Shown here: in pieces, positions 45,729 to 54,301 of the stretch
Position numbering within the stretch: position 1 is the stretch's first letter
How the letters are laid out: every line of letters starts with the position of its first letter
DNA from: Halobacteriales archaeon QS_9_68_17
GTDB lineage: Archaea; Halobacteriota; Halobacteria; Halobacteriales; Natronoarchaeaceae
Length of the DNA stretch: 64,000 bases
Direction: 5' to 3'
Assembly (NCBI GenBank): GCA_003023565.1
Contig: PXSA01000032.1
Coordinates: 1-64,000, forward strand
The notes under the pieces: generated by a model
What the model was told of the DNA's origin: nothing
Database searches by the model: none
The model's input: only the letters and a program-made list of their open reading frames with translations
Program-made: the position numbers and the translations under genes

Positions 45729-47431
45729 AGCTCCACCCGACCTCCGTTCCCTATCGCGCGGTCTCCCGCGGCGTCACCGTCGCGTCCACGCTGTTTTTCG
45801 TCGGCGTGGTCGCGTCCGGGGCGATAGACGCCGTGGGCGGGGCGGTGACGCTCCCGCTGCTGGCCGGGGGCTTCCTCGCCGGCGGCGCGTACGAGGTGGC
45901 GTACTACCGCCGGTTCGAGTACGACCTGACCGCCGATACGTTCGACATCACCTCGGGCGTGTTCGGGCGGCGCGAGCGGGAGATACCCCTGCACCGCATC
46001 CAGAACGTCGACATCAGCCAGAACCTCCTCCAGCGCGCACTCGGCGTCGCCGTCCTCACCATCGAAACGGCGGGCGGCGGCGAGACGGAGGCCTCCCTGC
46101 GGTACGTCGGCTACGACGAGGCGAAGCGCCTCCAGGGCGACCTCCGGCGCGACGCCGACCGCCGGGAGCCGGACGCGACCGCCGAGACGACGACCGCGGC
46201 GGGCGGGACCGACGGAGAAGCGGAGCCAGTCGGGACGACCGACGGGCGAGAGCGCGCGACCCGGCGCACCGAGTCGGAGGAGCTGCTGTTCTCCATCCGA
46301 CCGCACGAACTCGTCCTCCTGAGCGTCGCCTCCGTCAACCCCGGAGCGCTCGTGCTGTCGGTGCTTTTCTTCCCGTACGTCGAACTCGTGGACGTGTCGA
46401 CGCTGGTCGCGTTCGCCGTCCCCGGCGGCGCGCGGCCGGCCATCACCCTCGTCGTCACGCGGCTCGCCGCGCTCGTCCTCGGCGCGTGGCTCATCAGCGC
46501 CGCGATGACGCTGGCGCGCTACTACGACTTCACGCTCTCGCGCGTCGGGGACGAACTCCGGTACGAGCGCGGTCTGCTCCAGCGATACAGCGGCTCCATC
46601 CCGCTGGAGAAGGTCCAGACGGTCACCGTCTCCGACAACCCCGTCACCCGGGCGGCGGGGTACGCCACCCTCGTCGTGGAGACGGCGGGCTACACGGCCG
46701 GGCAGGCCGGCACGGAGTCGGCAGTGCCGCTGGCCGACCGCGAGCGGGCCTACAGCCTCGCGCGGTCGGTGGAGTCGTTCGACGACCCCGAGTTCACTCG
46801 CCCGCCGAAGCGCGCCCGCGAGCGCTACGCGGTCAGGTACACGCTCGCCGTCGGCGCGCTGACGGCCACGCTGTACGCGCTCTCGCTTGCCTACGAGGGG
46901 TTCGAGCGGTGGTACGCCGCGCTCGCCCTGCTCGCCGCCGTCCCCGTCGCGGCCCACGTCGCGTGGCGCAACCGGGGGTACCAGTCGCAGGACGACCACG
47001 TCCTCACGCGAGTCGGCTTCTGGACCCGGACGACGAAGGTGGTGCCGTACTACCGGCTCCAGACCGTGGTTCGCGGCCGGAGCGTCTTCCAGCGCCGGCG
47101 GAACCTCGCCGACCTCACCGCCGACACCGCGGGGTCGTTCAGCCTCCGGCAGCGCGACGCGACGGCGGTCGACATCGACGACGAGGACGCCGCCCGCCTC
47201 CGCGAACTGCTCCGCGAGCGGCTGTGGGAGAGCCTGCGCGCCCGCCGACGTCGGCTGCGGGCGGCGGGGCGCGACGCGGAGCGACCGCGCGGCGACGAGC
47301 GAGACGTGACCGAGTCACCGCCTCGCGACGAAGCGGAGTCACCCGGCGACCCGGACGAGTCACCGCCTCGCGACGGAGCGGAGTCGCCCCGCGACCCGGA
47401 CGACGAGTCCGACGGGTCGCCGCCGAACTGA
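45725..47431 (+). CDS. Double PH-domain membrane protein, YdbT-like
   Basis: 568 residues, partner of the preceding gene (ATGA overlap). Up to three bPH2 repeats, each opening with an aromatic strand: YYRRFEYDLTADTFDITSGV, YYDFTLSRVGDELRYERGLL and a C-terminal one near VLTRVGFWTRTTKVVPYYRL. Each is followed by the Q-x-V motif (HRIQNVDISQN, EKVQTVTVSDN, RLQTVVRGRSV). Several membrane helices lie between. The tail carries two copies of a 15-residue repeat (ESPPRDxAESPxDPD) from a 45-bp tandem duplication. Confidence 0.88.
   Translation: MKLHPTSVPYRAVSRGVTVASTLFFVGVVASGAIDAVGGAVTLPLLAGGFLAGGAYEVAYYRRFEYDLTADTFDITSGVFGRREREIPLHRIQNVDISQNLLQRALGVAVLTIETAGGGETEASLRYVGYDEAKRLQGDLRRDADRREPDATAETTTAAGGTDGEAEPVGTTDGRERATRRTESEELLFSIRPHELVLLSVASVNPGALVLSVLFFPYVELVDVSTLVAFAVPGGARPAITLVVTRLAALVLGAWLISAAMTLARYYDFTLSRVGDELRYERGLLQRYSGSIPLEKVQTVTVSDNPVTRAAGYATLVVETAGYTAGQAGTESAVPLADRERAYSLARSVESFDDPEFTRPPKRARERYAVRYTLAVGALTATLYALSLAYEGFERWYAALALLAAVPVAAHVAWRNRGYQSQDDHVLTRVGFWTRTTKVVPYYRLQTVVRGRSVFQRRRNLADLTADTAGSFSLRQRDATAVDIDDEDAARLRELLRERLWESLRARRRRLRAAGRDAERPRGDERDVTESPPRDEAESPGDPDESPPRDGAESPRDPDDESDGSPPN
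47312..47401 (+). repeat. 45-bp tandem repeat in the YdbT-like gene
   Basis: Two copies, starting at about 47312 and 47357, encode ESPPRDEAESPGDPD and ESPPRDGAESPRDPD at the extreme C terminus. The length is a multiple of three, so the frame is kept. Confidence 0.75.
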
Positions 47432-47435
47432 ACGG

Positions 47436-47441
47436 TTTTTT
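47436..47441 (+). terminator. Oligo-T terminator after the PH-domain operon
   Basis: TTTTTT four bases after the stop codon at 47431, a typical archaeal oligo-T transcription terminator; gatE starts 27 bp further on. Confidence 0.5.
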
Positions 47442-47467
47442 ACTCCTCGCTCTCTGACTGTCGGGCA

Positions 47468-49411
47468 ATGACCGAGTACGACTACGAGGACTTGGGTCTC
47501 GTGGCCGGCCTGGAGATCCACCAGCAGTTAGACACCGCGACGAAGCTGTTCTGCGAGTGTCCGACGGCACTGCGCGACCCCGAGGGGTCCGAGCGCTCGT
47601 TCACGCGGTACCTGCACCCGACGAAGAGCGAACTCGGGGAGATAGACGAGGCCGCCCTCGAGGAGAGTCAGGTCGAACGCGAGTTCGAGTACCTCGCGTA
47701 CGACACCACCTGCCTCGTCGAGGAGGACGACGAGCCGCCCCACCGCCTCGACGAGGAGGCGACGGAGGTCGCGCTGGAGATCGCCCAACTACTCGACATG
47801 AACGTGGTCGACCAGGCCCACGTCATGCGGAAGATCGTCGTCGACGGGTCGAACACCTCCGGGTTCCAGCGGACGACGAAAGTGGCGAGCGAGGGCGCGA
47901 TCCGGACCGACGAGGGAACGGTCCGCATCGAGGACCTGATGCTCGAAGAGGAGAGCGCCCAGCGCGTCGAGGAGACGGCAGAGGGCGTCCGCTACAGCCT
48001 CGACCGCCTCGGCATCCCGCTGGTCGAGATCGGCACCAAGCCCGACATCCGCTCGCCCGAGCAGGCCCGCGCCGCCGCCGAGCGGATCGGCATGCTGCTG
48101 CGCTCGACCGGGGCGGTCAAGCGCGGCCTCGGCACCATCCGGCAGGACGTGAACGTCTCCATCGAGGAGGGCGCGCGCGTCGAAATGAAGGGCGTCCAGA
48201 GCCTCGACGACATCGACGACCTCGTCCGCAACGAGGTGCGCCGGCAGGTGGAACTGCTCGACGTCGCGGACGAGCTACGGTCCCGCGACGCCGCGGTCGG
48301 CGAGGTCGCGGACGTGAGCGAGGTCTTCGCCGACACCGACAGCGGCGTCATCCGCGGCGCGCTGGACGGCGCGGAACGGAGTTCCGCGGACGGGTCGAGC
48401 GGCGCGGTCAAGGCCGTCCCGCTGTACGGCTTCGACGGCCTCGTCGGCCGCGAGATCCAGCCCGGCCGCCGCCTCGGCACCGAACTGTCGGACCACGCCA
48501 AGCGCCACGGCGTGGGGGGCATCTTCCACACCGACGAACTGCCGGCCTACGGCGTCACCGAGGGCGAAGTCGACGCGCTGCGCGAGGCGGTCGGAGCGGG
48601 CTCGGAGGACGCGGTCGCCATCGTCGCCGACGACGAGGGGACCGCGGCCGCGGCGATCGAGGCGGCCGCCGAGCGCGCCGAGGTGGCCATCGAGGACGTC
48701 CCGGAGGAGACCCGCGGCGCGAACGAGGACGGCACGTCGGCGTACCTCCGCCCGCTCCCCGGCGCGGCGCGGATGTACCCCGAGACGGACGTGCCGCCGG
48801 TCGAACCCGACGTGAGCGAGGTGGAGATGCCCGAACTCCTCACGGAGAAGGTCGACCGTTATCAGGACGAGCACGGCCTCGACGCCGGCCTCGCCGAGCA
48901 GGTCGCCTACGGCCGCCGGATGCCGCTGTTCGAGGAACTCGTGGCGGAGGGCGGTTCCGCGAGTGAAGCGAGCGGTGGCTCGTCGGACTCGTCCGACGGC
49001 GTCGACGCGACGCTCGCCGCGGGGACGCTGGAGTCGACGCTCACCGCGCTCCGGCGCGACGACGTGTCCGTCGAGAACCTGACCGAGACGCACCTCCGCG
49101 ACGCGGTGGGCCTCGTGGACGGGGGCGAGGTCCCCAACGAGGGGATGGAGGACCTCCTCACCGCGCTCGCCGAGAACCCCGACCTCACGGCGGCGGCGGC
49201 CGTCGAGGCGGAGGACCTCGGCGGCGTCGACGAGAGCGAGGTCCGCGATGCCGTCGCCGAGGTGGTCGACCGCAACGAGGCACAGGTCGAGCAGGAGGGG
49301 ATGGGCGCGTTCTCCGGCCTGATGGGCGAGGCGATGGGCGCGCTGCGGGGCAAGGCCGACGGCGACCTCGTCAGCGAGGTCCTCCGCGAGGAGATCCGGA
49401 AGCGGGCGTAG
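47468..49411 (+). CDS. gatE: Glutamyl-tRNA(Gln) amidotransferase subunit E
   Basis: Archaea-specific subunit that, with GatD, converts Glu-tRNA(Gln) to Gln-tRNA(Gln). 647 residues: GatB/E cradle LVAGLEIHQQLDTATKLFCE, VDGSNTSGFQRTTKVASEGA, GIPLVEIGTKPDI, LGTIRQDVNVSIEEGARVEM; an AspRS-like insert (YGFDGLVGREIQPGRRLGTE); and a C-terminal YqeY-like domain (GMGAFSGLMGEAMGALRGKA). Two Ser/Gly-rich loops (near 300 and 500) are coded by palindromic DNA. No gatD here. Confidence 0.95.
   Translation: MTEYDYEDLGLVAGLEIHQQLDTATKLFCECPTALRDPEGSERSFTRYLHPTKSELGEIDEAALEESQVEREFEYLAYDTTCLVEEDDEPPHRLDEEATEVALEIAQLLDMNVVDQAHVMRKIVVDGSNTSGFQRTTKVASEGAIRTDEGTVRIEDLMLEEESAQRVEETAEGVRYSLDRLGIPLVEIGTKPDIRSPEQARAAAERIGMLLRSTGAVKRGLGTIRQDVNVSIEEGARVEMKGVQSLDDIDDLVRNEVRRQVELLDVADELRSRDAAVGEVADVSEVFADTDSGVIRGALDGAERSSADGSSGAVKAVPLYGFDGLVGREIQPGRRLGTELSDHAKRHGVGGIFHTDELPAYGVTEGEVDALREAVGAGSEDAVAIVADDEGTAAAAIEAAAERAEVAIEDVPEETRGANEDGTSAYLRPLPGAARMYPETDVPPVEPDVSEVEMPELLTEKVDRYQDEHGLDAGLAEQVAYGRRMPLFEELVAEGGSASEASGGSSDSSDGVDATLAAGTLESTLTALRRDDVSVENLTETHLRDAVGLVDGGEVPNEGMEDLLTALAENPDLTAAAAVEAEDLGGVDESEVRDAVAEVVDRNEAQVEQEGMGAFSGLMGEAMGALRGKADGDLVSEVLREEIRKRA
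48370..48388. repeat. Palindrome inside the gatE coding region
   Basis: CGCGGAAC, spacer GGA, GTTCCGCG: a perfect 8-bp inverted repeat encoding part of the loop GAERSSADGSS. A related GCGAG-rich segment lies at about 48955-48975 (loop GGSASEASGGSS). Confidence 0.6.
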
Positions 49412-49438
49412 TTACCGCGGTCTCGGACGCGGACTTCG

Positions 49439-50191
49439 TTACGGTGACCCTCTTCCGCCGTCGTCGTCTCCGCGGTCGTTCAGTCTCGCGGCCGCTTTCC
49501 TGAACAGGCCGGTCACCCGCGACGCCTCGCGCTCGGTAGGGTGGGCGCGCCCGACGAACCGGCGGAGCATCCGCTCGGTCTTGCCGCGTTTCTCCTCCGG
49601 GTGCCCGACGGCAGCGAGGAAGCTCGAGAACTCGTCGTGTAGGCGCTCGATCGCCGGTTGGGCGGCCCGCTCGCGCTCGCGGTCGGGCAGTTGCGTCTCG
49701 TCGAGCGTCAGACCACGCAGTTCGTACAGCGTCACCGTCGCCGCCTGCCCGAGGTTGAGCGACGAGTAGTCGGCGCTCGCGGGGATCGCGCCGATCTGGT
49801 CGACGCGTTCGAGTTCGTCGTTGGCGAGACCGTTGTCCTCGCGGCCGAACAGGACCGCCGTGTCGGTCTCGACCGTCGCGAGTTCGTCGGCCATCTCGTC
49901 GGGGGTGACGAACGGGAACCGGGTGTGCTTGCGGCAGTCCTCGTTCGTGATGGCGGTCATCCCGACGGTGTGGTAGTTCTCGACCACCTCGTCGAAGGCG
50001 ACCTCGTCCGCGTCCGGCAGGACGTCCCCGCGGGCCTGCCCGGCGAAGCCGTACGCCTCGCCGTCGCGGTCGAGTTCCGGGGGGTCGACGAGTTTCAGGT
50101 CCGAGAAGCCGAAGTTCTTCATCGCCCGGGCGATGGTGCCGACGTTGCCGGGCGTCTGCGGTTCGACGACGACGACCGTCGGCACGCTCAT
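49439..50191 (-). CDS. trmJ: tRNA (cytidine/uridine-2'-O-)-methyltransferase TrmJ
   Basis: SPOUT-family methyltransferase for position 32 of tRNAs. 250 residues: VVVEPQTPGNVGTIARAMKN, GFSDLKLVDPPEL, TAVLFGREDNGLANDELERV and YSSLNLGQAATVTLYELRGL, the knotted cofactor site. The C-terminal ~80 residues are a charged helical extension. Its ATG overlaps the stop of the upstream gene by 4 bp; convergent with gatE. Confidence 0.88.
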   Translation of the reverse strand: MSVPTVVVVEPQTPGNVGTIARAMKNFGFSDLKLVDPPELDRDGEAYGFAGQARGDVLPDADEVAFDEVVENYHTVGMTAITNEDCRKHTRFPFVTPDEMADELATVETDTAVLFGREDNGLANDELERVDQIGAIPASADYSSLNLGQAATVTLYELRGLTLDETQLPDRERERAAQPAIERLHDEFSSFLAAVGHPEEKRGKTERMLRRFVGRAHPTEREASRVTGLFRKAAARLNDRGDDDGGRGSP

Positions 50192-50751
50192 GACGACGGG
50201 TAGTCGGCCGAGAGGTCGAGGTCCGCGAGGTCCTCCTCGTCCAGTCCCTCGTCGTCGTCGCCCGCGGGGTCCATCGCCTCGCGGAGGTCGACGCGATAGC
50301 GGTCCTCGTCGCCCTCGTTGGGGTTCGGGGGTTCGGGGAGCGTCTCGGGGTCGGTGTCGACGTGCTCGACGCCGCCGTACCCGTCGGGCGCGCGCTCGCC
50401 GGCGGCGAACCACTCGTGGAACTCGTCTTGCAGTTCGTCCTCGCCGACGTAGGCGTCGCCGCCCGCCTCGCGGAACCAGTAGAGGAAGTCGGCCTCGTGT
50501 TCCTCGCAGAGGACGACCTCCGAGTAGGGCTCGCCGTAGACGATGGCCGACTCGCGACAGCGCTCCGTCTCTTCCTCGCCGTAGACGAGGAAACAGCAGT
50601 CACAGGGCTTGCTCACGAGCGTCCGCAGTCGGACGAGGCGCTCACTCGTCTCGTCGGGCATCCCCTCGAACGGCCGCCAGTCCCCGTCCTCGGTGAACAC
50701 CTCGGACTCCTCGAACCGCCACCCGCGGAGGCCGATACTGACCTTTGCCAT
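50188..50751 (-). CDS. Conserved haloarchaeal acidic protein with cysteine cluster
   Basis: 187 residues, strongly acidic. SKPCDCCFLVYGEEETERCR (CxCC...C) and VLCEEHEADFLYWFREAGGD form a likely metal site. Begins MAKVSIGLRGWRFEESEVFT. It overlaps trmJ by 4 bp and is translationally coupled to it, hinting at an RNA-related job, but no known domain is recognised. Confidence 0.75.
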   Translation of the reverse strand: MAKVSIGLRGWRFEESEVFTEDGDWRPFEGMPDETSERLVRLRTLVSKPCDCCFLVYGEEETERCRESAIVYGEPYSEVVLCEEHEADFLYWFREAGGDAYVGEDELQDEFHEWFAAGERAPDGYGGVEHVDTDPETLPEPPNPNEGDEDRYRVDLREAMDPAGDDDEGLDEEDLADLDLSADYPSS

Positions 50752-50852
50752 GCGCGGAACTTGCCGCCGAGAGTGTAAAAAGCGATTGAAACGCCTGGCG
50801 TCCCTTCGCGGCGCGGCCGAAAGCGGCGGATCCCGTTCTCCTCGGCAGAAGT

Positions 50853-50881
50853 AACGTCGGTAACATTCGGGTTACCAACGT
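50853..50881. promoter_or_regulatory. Inverted repeat in a divergent promoter region (candidate operator)
   Basis: ACGTCGGTAAC (50854-50864) and GTTACCAACGT (50871-50881) are inverted repeats matching at 10 of 11 positions, with a 6-bp spacer. They lie between the divergent genes at 50751 and 50929, just upstream of the latter's TATA box. Confidence 0.5.
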
Positions 50882-50895
50882 TTTGAGGGTGAATA

Positions 50896-50903
50896 ATTAA
50901 TAT
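50896..50903 (+). promoter_or_regulatory. TATA box of the small membrane protein gene
   Basis: AATTAATA in an A/T-rich tract about 29 bp before ATG 50929; fits a leaderless transcript. Confidence 0.55.
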
Positions 50904-50928
50904 CAACCGACGACTACTCGGTACTGTT

Positions 50929-51150
50929 ATGGTCGGCACATCGAAAGAGCAGGTCCTGTTCGTCGGGGTCCTCTCGCTCGCGACCGCGGGACTGTCGTTC
51001 GGTATCAAGGATCTCATGGCGAAGTGGCCGACGGAGTTCGGACCGTGGGGAGCGTTGTTCTTCCTCGTTCTCGGCGTCGCCCTCATCGGTCAGTACACGA
51101 GCGCGTACGTGACCGACGACGGGGACGATACAGCGAAGGGAGCGGACTGA
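50929..51150 (+). CDS. Small two-helix membrane protein
   Basis: 73 residues: EQVLFVGVLSLATAGLSFGI, a short loop DLMAKWPTEFGPWG, then ALFFLVLGVALIGQYTSAYV and an acidic tail. Both helices are of membrane length. A strong TATA box and an inverted repeat upstream support it as a real, regulated gene. Function unknown. Confidence 0.8.
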   Translation: MVGTSKEQVLFVGVLSLATAGLSFGIKDLMAKWPTEFGPWGALFFLVLGVALIGQYTSAYVTDDGDDTAKGAD

Positions 51151-51203
51151 GCAACGACGCCGGGAGCGCACTCCTTTTGGTGCCGTAGTCCTGCGGTACA
51201 GCC

Positions 51204-52343
51204 ATGCGAAACGTTGCGGCCGCGGGCCTCGGGATCGGCGACGACTACCCGCCACGGATAATGGGCGTGTTGAACGTCAGTCGGGAGTCGCCGTACGACC
51301 CGAGCGTCTACGACGACCCCGGCGAGGCGGCGGCGTACGTCGACGAGGAACTGGTCGGCGAGGGCGCGGACATCGTCGACGTCGGCCTGGAGTCGGCGAA
51401 CAAGCGCTTCGAGGTGCTGTCGGCCGAGGCGGAACTGGAGCGACTCGACACCGCCGTCGAGACGATAGAGAGCGTGAGCGGCGACGCGGTCTTCTCTATC
51501 GAGACGCGCTACGCCGAGGTGGCAGACGAGGCGCTCTCCCGAGGCTTCGACATGGTCAACGACATCTGCGGCTTCGCCGACCCGGCGATGCCCGACGTCT
51601 GCGAGGACTACGACGCCGCCGTCGCGAAGATGGCGAGTCCGCCCGACCTGGAGCGGCCGGGGGCCGTCGAGCGAGTCGACGACATCTACGAGGCCCTGAA
51701 ACGCAACGGACTCACCGACAAAACGATCGTCGACCCCGCCTTCGGTGGGTGGAGCGAGGAGAAGACCCTCGAAGACGACCGCGAGACGCTCCACCGCCTG
51801 CGGGAGTTCCGCGGCCTGAACCGTCCGATCCTCGTCTCGATCGACCGGAAGAACTTCCTCCGCGAGATCGCCGGCCGACCGACGGAGGAGGCCCTGCCGG
51901 TCAGTCTGGCGGCCACGTCGATGGCCGTCGAGCGCGGCGCGCACGTCGTCCGGACGCACGACGTGGCGGAGACGCGGGACGCCGCGCTGATCGGCGACGC
52001 CTTCGCGCGGGAGCGCGCCCGCGGCGGCGACGGCATCACCGTCGAGGAACTCGACGTGACGGACACTACGGAGGCGAGACGCCACGTCGAGCGCATCGGC
52101 GGCGACCCCGACGCCGCCGCGGACTGTGCGACGCGCGTCTTCGAGCTCGGCGACCTGACCGCCGACGTTCGGCGCGAACTCGCCGCCGCGGCCGACGAGC
52201 GCGGCGCGTCGTTCGTGCCGGTGAACGACGCGGCGATCCTCGCCGGGTCGCCCGAGCAGGTCGGGGCCGTCGCCGCGGCCGTCGCCGAGGTTGCACCGGA
52301 GTTCCGATCGGTCGAAGAACGGATCAGAAACCCTCCGAATTAA
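51204..52343 (+). CDS. folP: Dihydropteroate synthase
   Basis: Condenses dihydropterin diphosphate with p-aminobenzoate in folate synthesis. 379 residues: the N-terminal DHPS barrel shows IMGVLNVSRESPYDPSVYDD, GADIVDVGLESANKRFE (where bacteria have GxxSTRP), FDMVNDICGFADP (DV-N-D) and IVDPAFGGWSEEKTLEDDRE; ILVSIDRKNFL carries the usual SRK-like lysine. The C-terminal ~100 residues are an extra domain found in the haloarchaeal enzyme. mptE, the preceding pathway step, follows 135 bp downstream. Confidence 0.88.
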   Translation: MRNVAAAGLGIGDDYPPRIMGVLNVSRESPYDPSVYDDPGEAAAYVDEELVGEGADIVDVGLESANKRFEVLSAEAELERLDTAVETIESVSGDAVFSIETRYAEVADEALSRGFDMVNDICGFADPAMPDVCEDYDAAVAKMASPPDLERPGAVERVDDIYEALKRNGLTDKTIVDPAFGGWSEEKTLEDDRETLHRLREFRGLNRPILVSIDRKNFLREIAGRPTEEALPVSLAATSMAVERGAHVVRTHDVAETRDAALIGDAFARERARGGDGITVEELDVTDTTEARRHVERIGGDPDAAADCATRVFELGDLTADVRRELAAAADERGASFVPVNDAAILAGSPEQVGAVAAAVAEVAPEFRSVEERIRNPPN

Positions 52344-52478
52344 GAGAAAACTTATGCCGGATGGGTTTCAAAGCACGCTTGGTAGCCGGAAGGGCCCCTC
52401 GGGTAGGGGTACTTGGAGGAGCCACTCCGGCTCACGAAACATCGGCGTTCTACCGACGCGAACTCCTCAGCGGCCGCT

Positions 52479-53159
52479 ATGAACTTCGACGAGTGGGCTC
52501 CCGCGTACGAGACCGTCCTGACGGACTTCGGCTTCGACCGCGCGGCGGACGAGCGCGCGCGCGACCTGCTCGCGGACCTCGCGTCCCCGTTCGACCCCGA
52601 CCGTCTCGCGGCGTTCGACGGCGCGACGGTCGCCGTCGCCGGGGCGGGACCGTCGCTCCCCGACGAAGCGGACACAGCGCGCGACGCCGACATCGTCGTC
52701 GCCGCCTCCACCGCCGCCGACGTCCTCGCGGACCGCGGCGTCGCCGTCGACCTGATGGCGACGGACCTCGACAAGAACGTCGAGACCGCCGTCTCCCTCT
52801 CCGAGCGCGGCGTCCCGGTCGCCGTCCACGCCCACGGCGACAACGTCCCCGCGGTCCGGTCGGCGGTGCCCGAGTTCGACGCCGACTCCCTGCTCCCGAC
52901 GACGCAGGCCGCGCCGACGGGTCCCGTCCGGAACTTCGGCGGGTTCACCGACGGCGACCGCGGTGCCTTCCTCGCGGACCATCTAGGTGCCGCCGACCTC
53001 CGCTTCCCGGGGTGGGACTTCGACGACGACGCCGTCGACCCGATGAAAGCGAAGAAACTCGACTGGGCGGAGCGGCTCCTGTACTGGCTAGAGACGCGCC
53101 GCGGCGAGCGCTTCGCGGTGCTCGACGGCCGGCGGGACGACATCGAACCGGTTCCCTGA
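52479..53159 (+). CDS. mptE: 6-hydroxymethyl-7,8-dihydropterin pyrophosphokinase MptE
   Basis: Archaeal (DUF115) enzyme that pyrophosphorylates 6-hydroxymethyl-dihydropterin, the substrate of DHPS. 226 residues: FDEWAPAYETVLTDFGFDRA, VAVAGAGPSLPDEADTARDA, DIVVAASTAADVLADRGVAV, DLMATDLDKNVETAVSLSER, VHAHGDNVPA and FGGFTDGDRGAFLADHLG. ATG 52479 starts this family-like sequence. Adjacent to folP, as expected for consecutive steps. Confidence 0.92.
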   Translation: MNFDEWAPAYETVLTDFGFDRAADERARDLLADLASPFDPDRLAAFDGATVAVAGAGPSLPDEADTARDADIVVAASTAADVLADRGVAVDLMATDLDKNVETAVSLSERGVPVAVHAHGDNVPAVRSAVPEFDADSLLPTTQAAPTGPVRNFGGFTDGDRGAFLADHLGAADLRFPGWDFDDDAVDPMKAKKLDWAERLLYWLETRRGERFAVLDGRRDDIEPVP

Positions 53160-53262
53160 TGGCTCGCCGGCGAGCGCGTGCCGACCGCGTGCCGAGCGCG
53201 GTGCTGTCCGGCGGTTCAGGCAAAAGGGCTCGTCGTGGAACGCGTGCCGTCGGCCCCGCCGC

Positions 53263-54234
53263 TCAGGGCTTCAGGACGACCTTCCCGGTCGAACCGCGGT
53301 CCTCGATGAACTGGTGGGCCTCCGCCGCGTCCGCCAGCGCGAACTCCTCGCCGACGACCACTCCGAGTTCGCCGGCTTGCAGGCCCTCCTGGAGGTCCGG
53401 CACGGCCTTGAGCACGCGGTTGGGGTCCTCGACCATCGCGCGGCCGAGGTGGTAGCCGATGACCGACTTGTTGCCGAACAAAAGCGTCGCGGTGTCGACC
53501 TCGCCGGGGCGGCCGCTCGCCGCGCCGTAGGCGACGACCCGGCCGAACTGCGGGACCGCGTCGAGGCTGTCCGAGAACGTCTCGCCGCCGACGCCGTCGA
53601 GCACGAGGTCGACCCCCTCGTCGTCCGTGGTCTCCTCGACCCGGTCGACGAAGTCCTCCTCGGTGTACTGGATGGGGTGGTCGCAGCCGAGTCGCTCCGC
53701 GAGGTCGAGTTTCTCCTCGGTGCTCGCGGTGCCGAACACCTCGGCACCAGCGCGGGAGGCGAGTTGGACGGCCGCGGTGCCGACGCCGCCCGCCGCGGCG
53801 TGGATGAGCACTCGCTCGTCTTCCTCCAGACCGCCCCACTCGAACAGACAGCCGTGCGCGGTGAGGAACTGGACCGGGAAGCCGGCGGCCTCCTCGAACG
53901 ACATCCCGTCGGGGATCGGGAACAGCGACTGCGGGTCGGCGATGGCGTACTCGGTGTACGCGCCGCCGTCGGTCATCGCAATGACGCGGTCGCCCTCGTC
54001 CAGGTCGACGCCCTCGCCGACGGCGTCTATCGTCCCCGCGGCCTCCATCCCGGGGACGTAGGTCGGTTCGGGGCCACCCTCGTAGTGGCCGCGGCGCTGC
54101 ATGATGTCCGCGAAGTTGATGCCCGCGGCCTCTACTTCGATACGGACCTGGTCCTCGCCGGGTTCGGGGGTCTCTCGTTCGACGACCTCCAGTTCGTCGC
54201 TCGTGCCGAACGCCCGTACTTCGATGGCCTTCAT
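53263..54234 (-). CDS. Zinc-free NADPH:quinone oxidoreductase
   Basis: 323 residues of the medium-chain dehydrogenase QOR branch: AIEVRAFGTSDELEVVERET, NFADIMQRRGHYEGGPEPTY, PGMEAAGTIDAVGEGVDLDE and NADPH site LIHAAAGGVGTAAVQLASRA. No zinc ligands. C-terminal AHQFIEDRGSTGKVVLKP is typical. ATG 54234 chosen over one 12 codons upstream. A second, broken QOR lies at 61.9 kb. Confidence 0.9.
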   Translation of the reverse strand: MKAIEVRAFGTSDELEVVERETPEPGEDQVRIEVEAAGINFADIMQRRGHYEGGPEPTYVPGMEAAGTIDAVGEGVDLDEGDRVIAMTDGGAYTEYAIADPQSLFPIPDGMSFEEAAGFPVQFLTAHGCLFEWGGLEEDERVLIHAAAGGVGTAAVQLASRAGAEVFGTASTEEKLDLAERLGCDHPIQYTEEDFVDRVEETTDDEGVDLVLDGVGGETFSDSLDAVPQFGRVVAYGAASGRPGEVDTATLLFGNKSVIGYHLGRAMVEDPNRVLKAVPDLQEGLQAGELGVVVGEEFALADAAEAHQFIEDRGSTGKVVLKP

Positions 54235-54301
54235 AAACGTTGGATACGACGGACTCGCGGAAAAAAGCACGTAAACCGGCGGGAACTCCTGTGGCGTTTC
54301 T

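Noticed and set aside
45059-47431. 790-codon frame extending the YdbT-like protein upstream
   Set aside because: The extra N terminus overlaps the YdbS-like gene and is Arg-rich. ATG 45725, coupled to the upstream stop, is the sensible start.
52344-52478. Short open frame between folP and mptE (PDGFQSTLGSRKGPSGRG)
   Set aside because: It runs into the mptE start in another frame, has no codon bias or family resemblance, and is most simply the intergenic leader.
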